Origin: Planctomycetaceae bacterium | GTDB taxonomy: Bacteria; Planctomycetota; Planctomycetia; Pirellulales; Thermoguttaceae | DNA length: 5,080 nucleotides | Direction: 5' to 3' | Assembly: GCA_031283825.1 (NCBI GenBank) | Contig: JAITAZ010000173.1 | Span: 1-5,080 of the forward strand | Part shown: piece by piece, positions 4,265 through 5,080 of the stretch | Position numbering within the stretch: position 1 is the first letter of the stretch | How the letters are laid out: each line of letters opens with the position of its first letter | Notes under the pieces: model-generated | What the model was told of the DNA's origin: nothing | The model's database searches: none | The model's input: only the letters and a program-made list of their open reading frames with translations | Program-made: the position numbers and the translations under genes

Positions 4265-5080
4265 CTATTTTTTCTTTTTCTCTCCATTTTTTTTGAAAGC
4301 ATTTAGTCTGGCGGATCTGTCTGTTAAGTCGGCGATGAAATCGGCAACGGCTCTGCTTTCGCCTTCTTGTTTTAATACGACCTCATAACGCTCCGGCAAC
4401 TCATCAGCTTTGCTAACATAATAACCGAAAATCTCGTCTATCCAACTAACAATCCTATTTCTAAATAACATTACCTTCGGATGCCTATAAACACGCTCCA
4501 AAAGAAATAACTCCATCTCGCTCTTCTGCTCGGCAATCTCGCTTCCCGGCGCAACAAGAATCGGTAACTTTATAACATCCTCAACCGTCTCAATGCCATT
4601 GTCAATAATTCGTCTTCGTGTTGCCGCTAAAATATCGCTTACTTGAACGTCAATCAAATCATGAACCACCGCACGCCTAAATTCCAACTCGCCCAAGTTC
4701 GACCACCTACATCTAACTCGCTCCGCCGAACGCTTCCATAATTCAGTCCGCAAAAGCTCGCCCGTTCTCAATAATCCGACCTCCATCGCATCATCAACGT
4801 CATGAGTGTCATACGCCACACTGTCCGCAACGTCAACAACCTGAATCTCCAATAACGGAGTAAAAGATTTCGTTACCTTGTAAAATTGACCATCCAATAA
4901 CTCGCGCGAAAGATTCAAACCAGGAAAATCAACATAACGACGCTCCAACTTCTCAACTATCCTCAACGCTTGCAAATTATGATCAAATCCGCCCTCCGAC
5001 CGCAATAATAAATTCAACGCCGACTCCCCACAATGTCCAAACGGGGGATGACCAATATCATGCAATAACGCCGCCGCCTC
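4265..5080 (-). CDS. dGTPase-like HD-domain deoxynucleoside triphosphohydrolase (partial, 5' end beyond the window)
   Basis: The frame is open to the right edge: 271 residues are present, beginning EAAALLHDIGHPPFGH. No real start is visible; a TTG at 5065 is an internal Leu codon of the HD motif region. The metal-binding HD pair lies at residues 7-8, followed by GHPPFGHCGE, GGFDHNLQALR (30-40) and LEIQVVDVADSVAYDTHD (77-94), the order expected in dGTPase/dGTPase-like proteins. These enzymes split dNTPs, classically dGTP, into deoxynucleoside and triphosphate in the cytoplasm. Family members have roughly 370-500 residues, so about 100 or more N-terminal residues, with the first metal-ligand His, are missing from the window. 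The C-terminus ends in a Lys-rich tail. Which dNTP is preferred cannot be told. It is followed by a 500-bp repeat-rich spacer, so it is probably not co-transcribed with the next gene. Confidence 0.9.
   Translation of the reverse strand, partial: EAAALLHDIGHPPFGHCGESALNLLLRSEGGFDHNLQALRIVEKLERRYVDFPGLNLSRELLDGQFYKVTKSFTPLLEIQVVDVADSVAYDTHDVDDAMEVGLLRTGELLRTELWKRSAERVRCRWSNLGELEFRRAVVHDLIDVQVSDILAATRRRIIDNGIETVEDVIKLPILVAPGSEIAEQKSEMELFLLERVYRHPKVMLFRNRIVSWIDEIFGYYVSKADELPERYEVVLKQEGESRAVADFIADLTDRSARLNAFKKNGEKKKK

Overview
The window looks like an AT-rich bacterial chromosome segment, most likely from a planctomycete (moderate confidence). This rests on the protein types, not on a marker gene: an O-antigen-ligase-like membrane protein, a fused CinA-like/nucleotidyltransferase protein and an HD-domain dGTPase, all without clear Shine-Dalgarno sequences and all separated by repeat-rich spacers.

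Every gene I can support is on the minus strand. From left to right on the plus strand they are: the first 21 codons of an unrecognised gene (1-63), whose start lies just after a perfect TATAAT and so may give a leaderless message; a complete 406-residue O-antigen ligase/polymerase-like membrane protein (652-1872); a complete 514-residue protein joining a degenerate CinA/PncC-like domain to a NadD/NMNAT-like nucleotidyltransferase (2216-3760); and the C-terminal part of a dGTPase-like triphosphohydrolase cut by the right edge (4265-5080). Reading on the minus strand the order is dGTPase, CinA-nucleotidyltransferase, O-ligase, partial gene. Spacers of about 340 to 590 bp separate them, so they are probably separate transcription units. 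The first two could both touch nucleotide metabolism, but nothing shows that the genes act together.

The most unusual content is in the spacers. Three kinds of structure recur: (1) imperfect palindromes of about 85-90 bp, or single arms of them, bounded by GTAACCGTTCAC or its complement, two of which carry a related terminator-like core; (2) G-rich tandem arrays with an exact 9-bp period, in all three full spacers, two of them running into a shared conserved tail that ends in GACTCA; (3) a 211-bp non-coding element (341-551) with 21-bp terminal inverted repeats and nested hairpins, resembling a MITE. Repeats lie about 10-16 bp beyond the stop codon of each of the three main genes. This reads as a dense network of small, probably mobile palindromic elements that may double as terminators or mRNA 3'-end structures. 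I see no defence system, CRISPR array, tRNA, rRNA or intact transposase.
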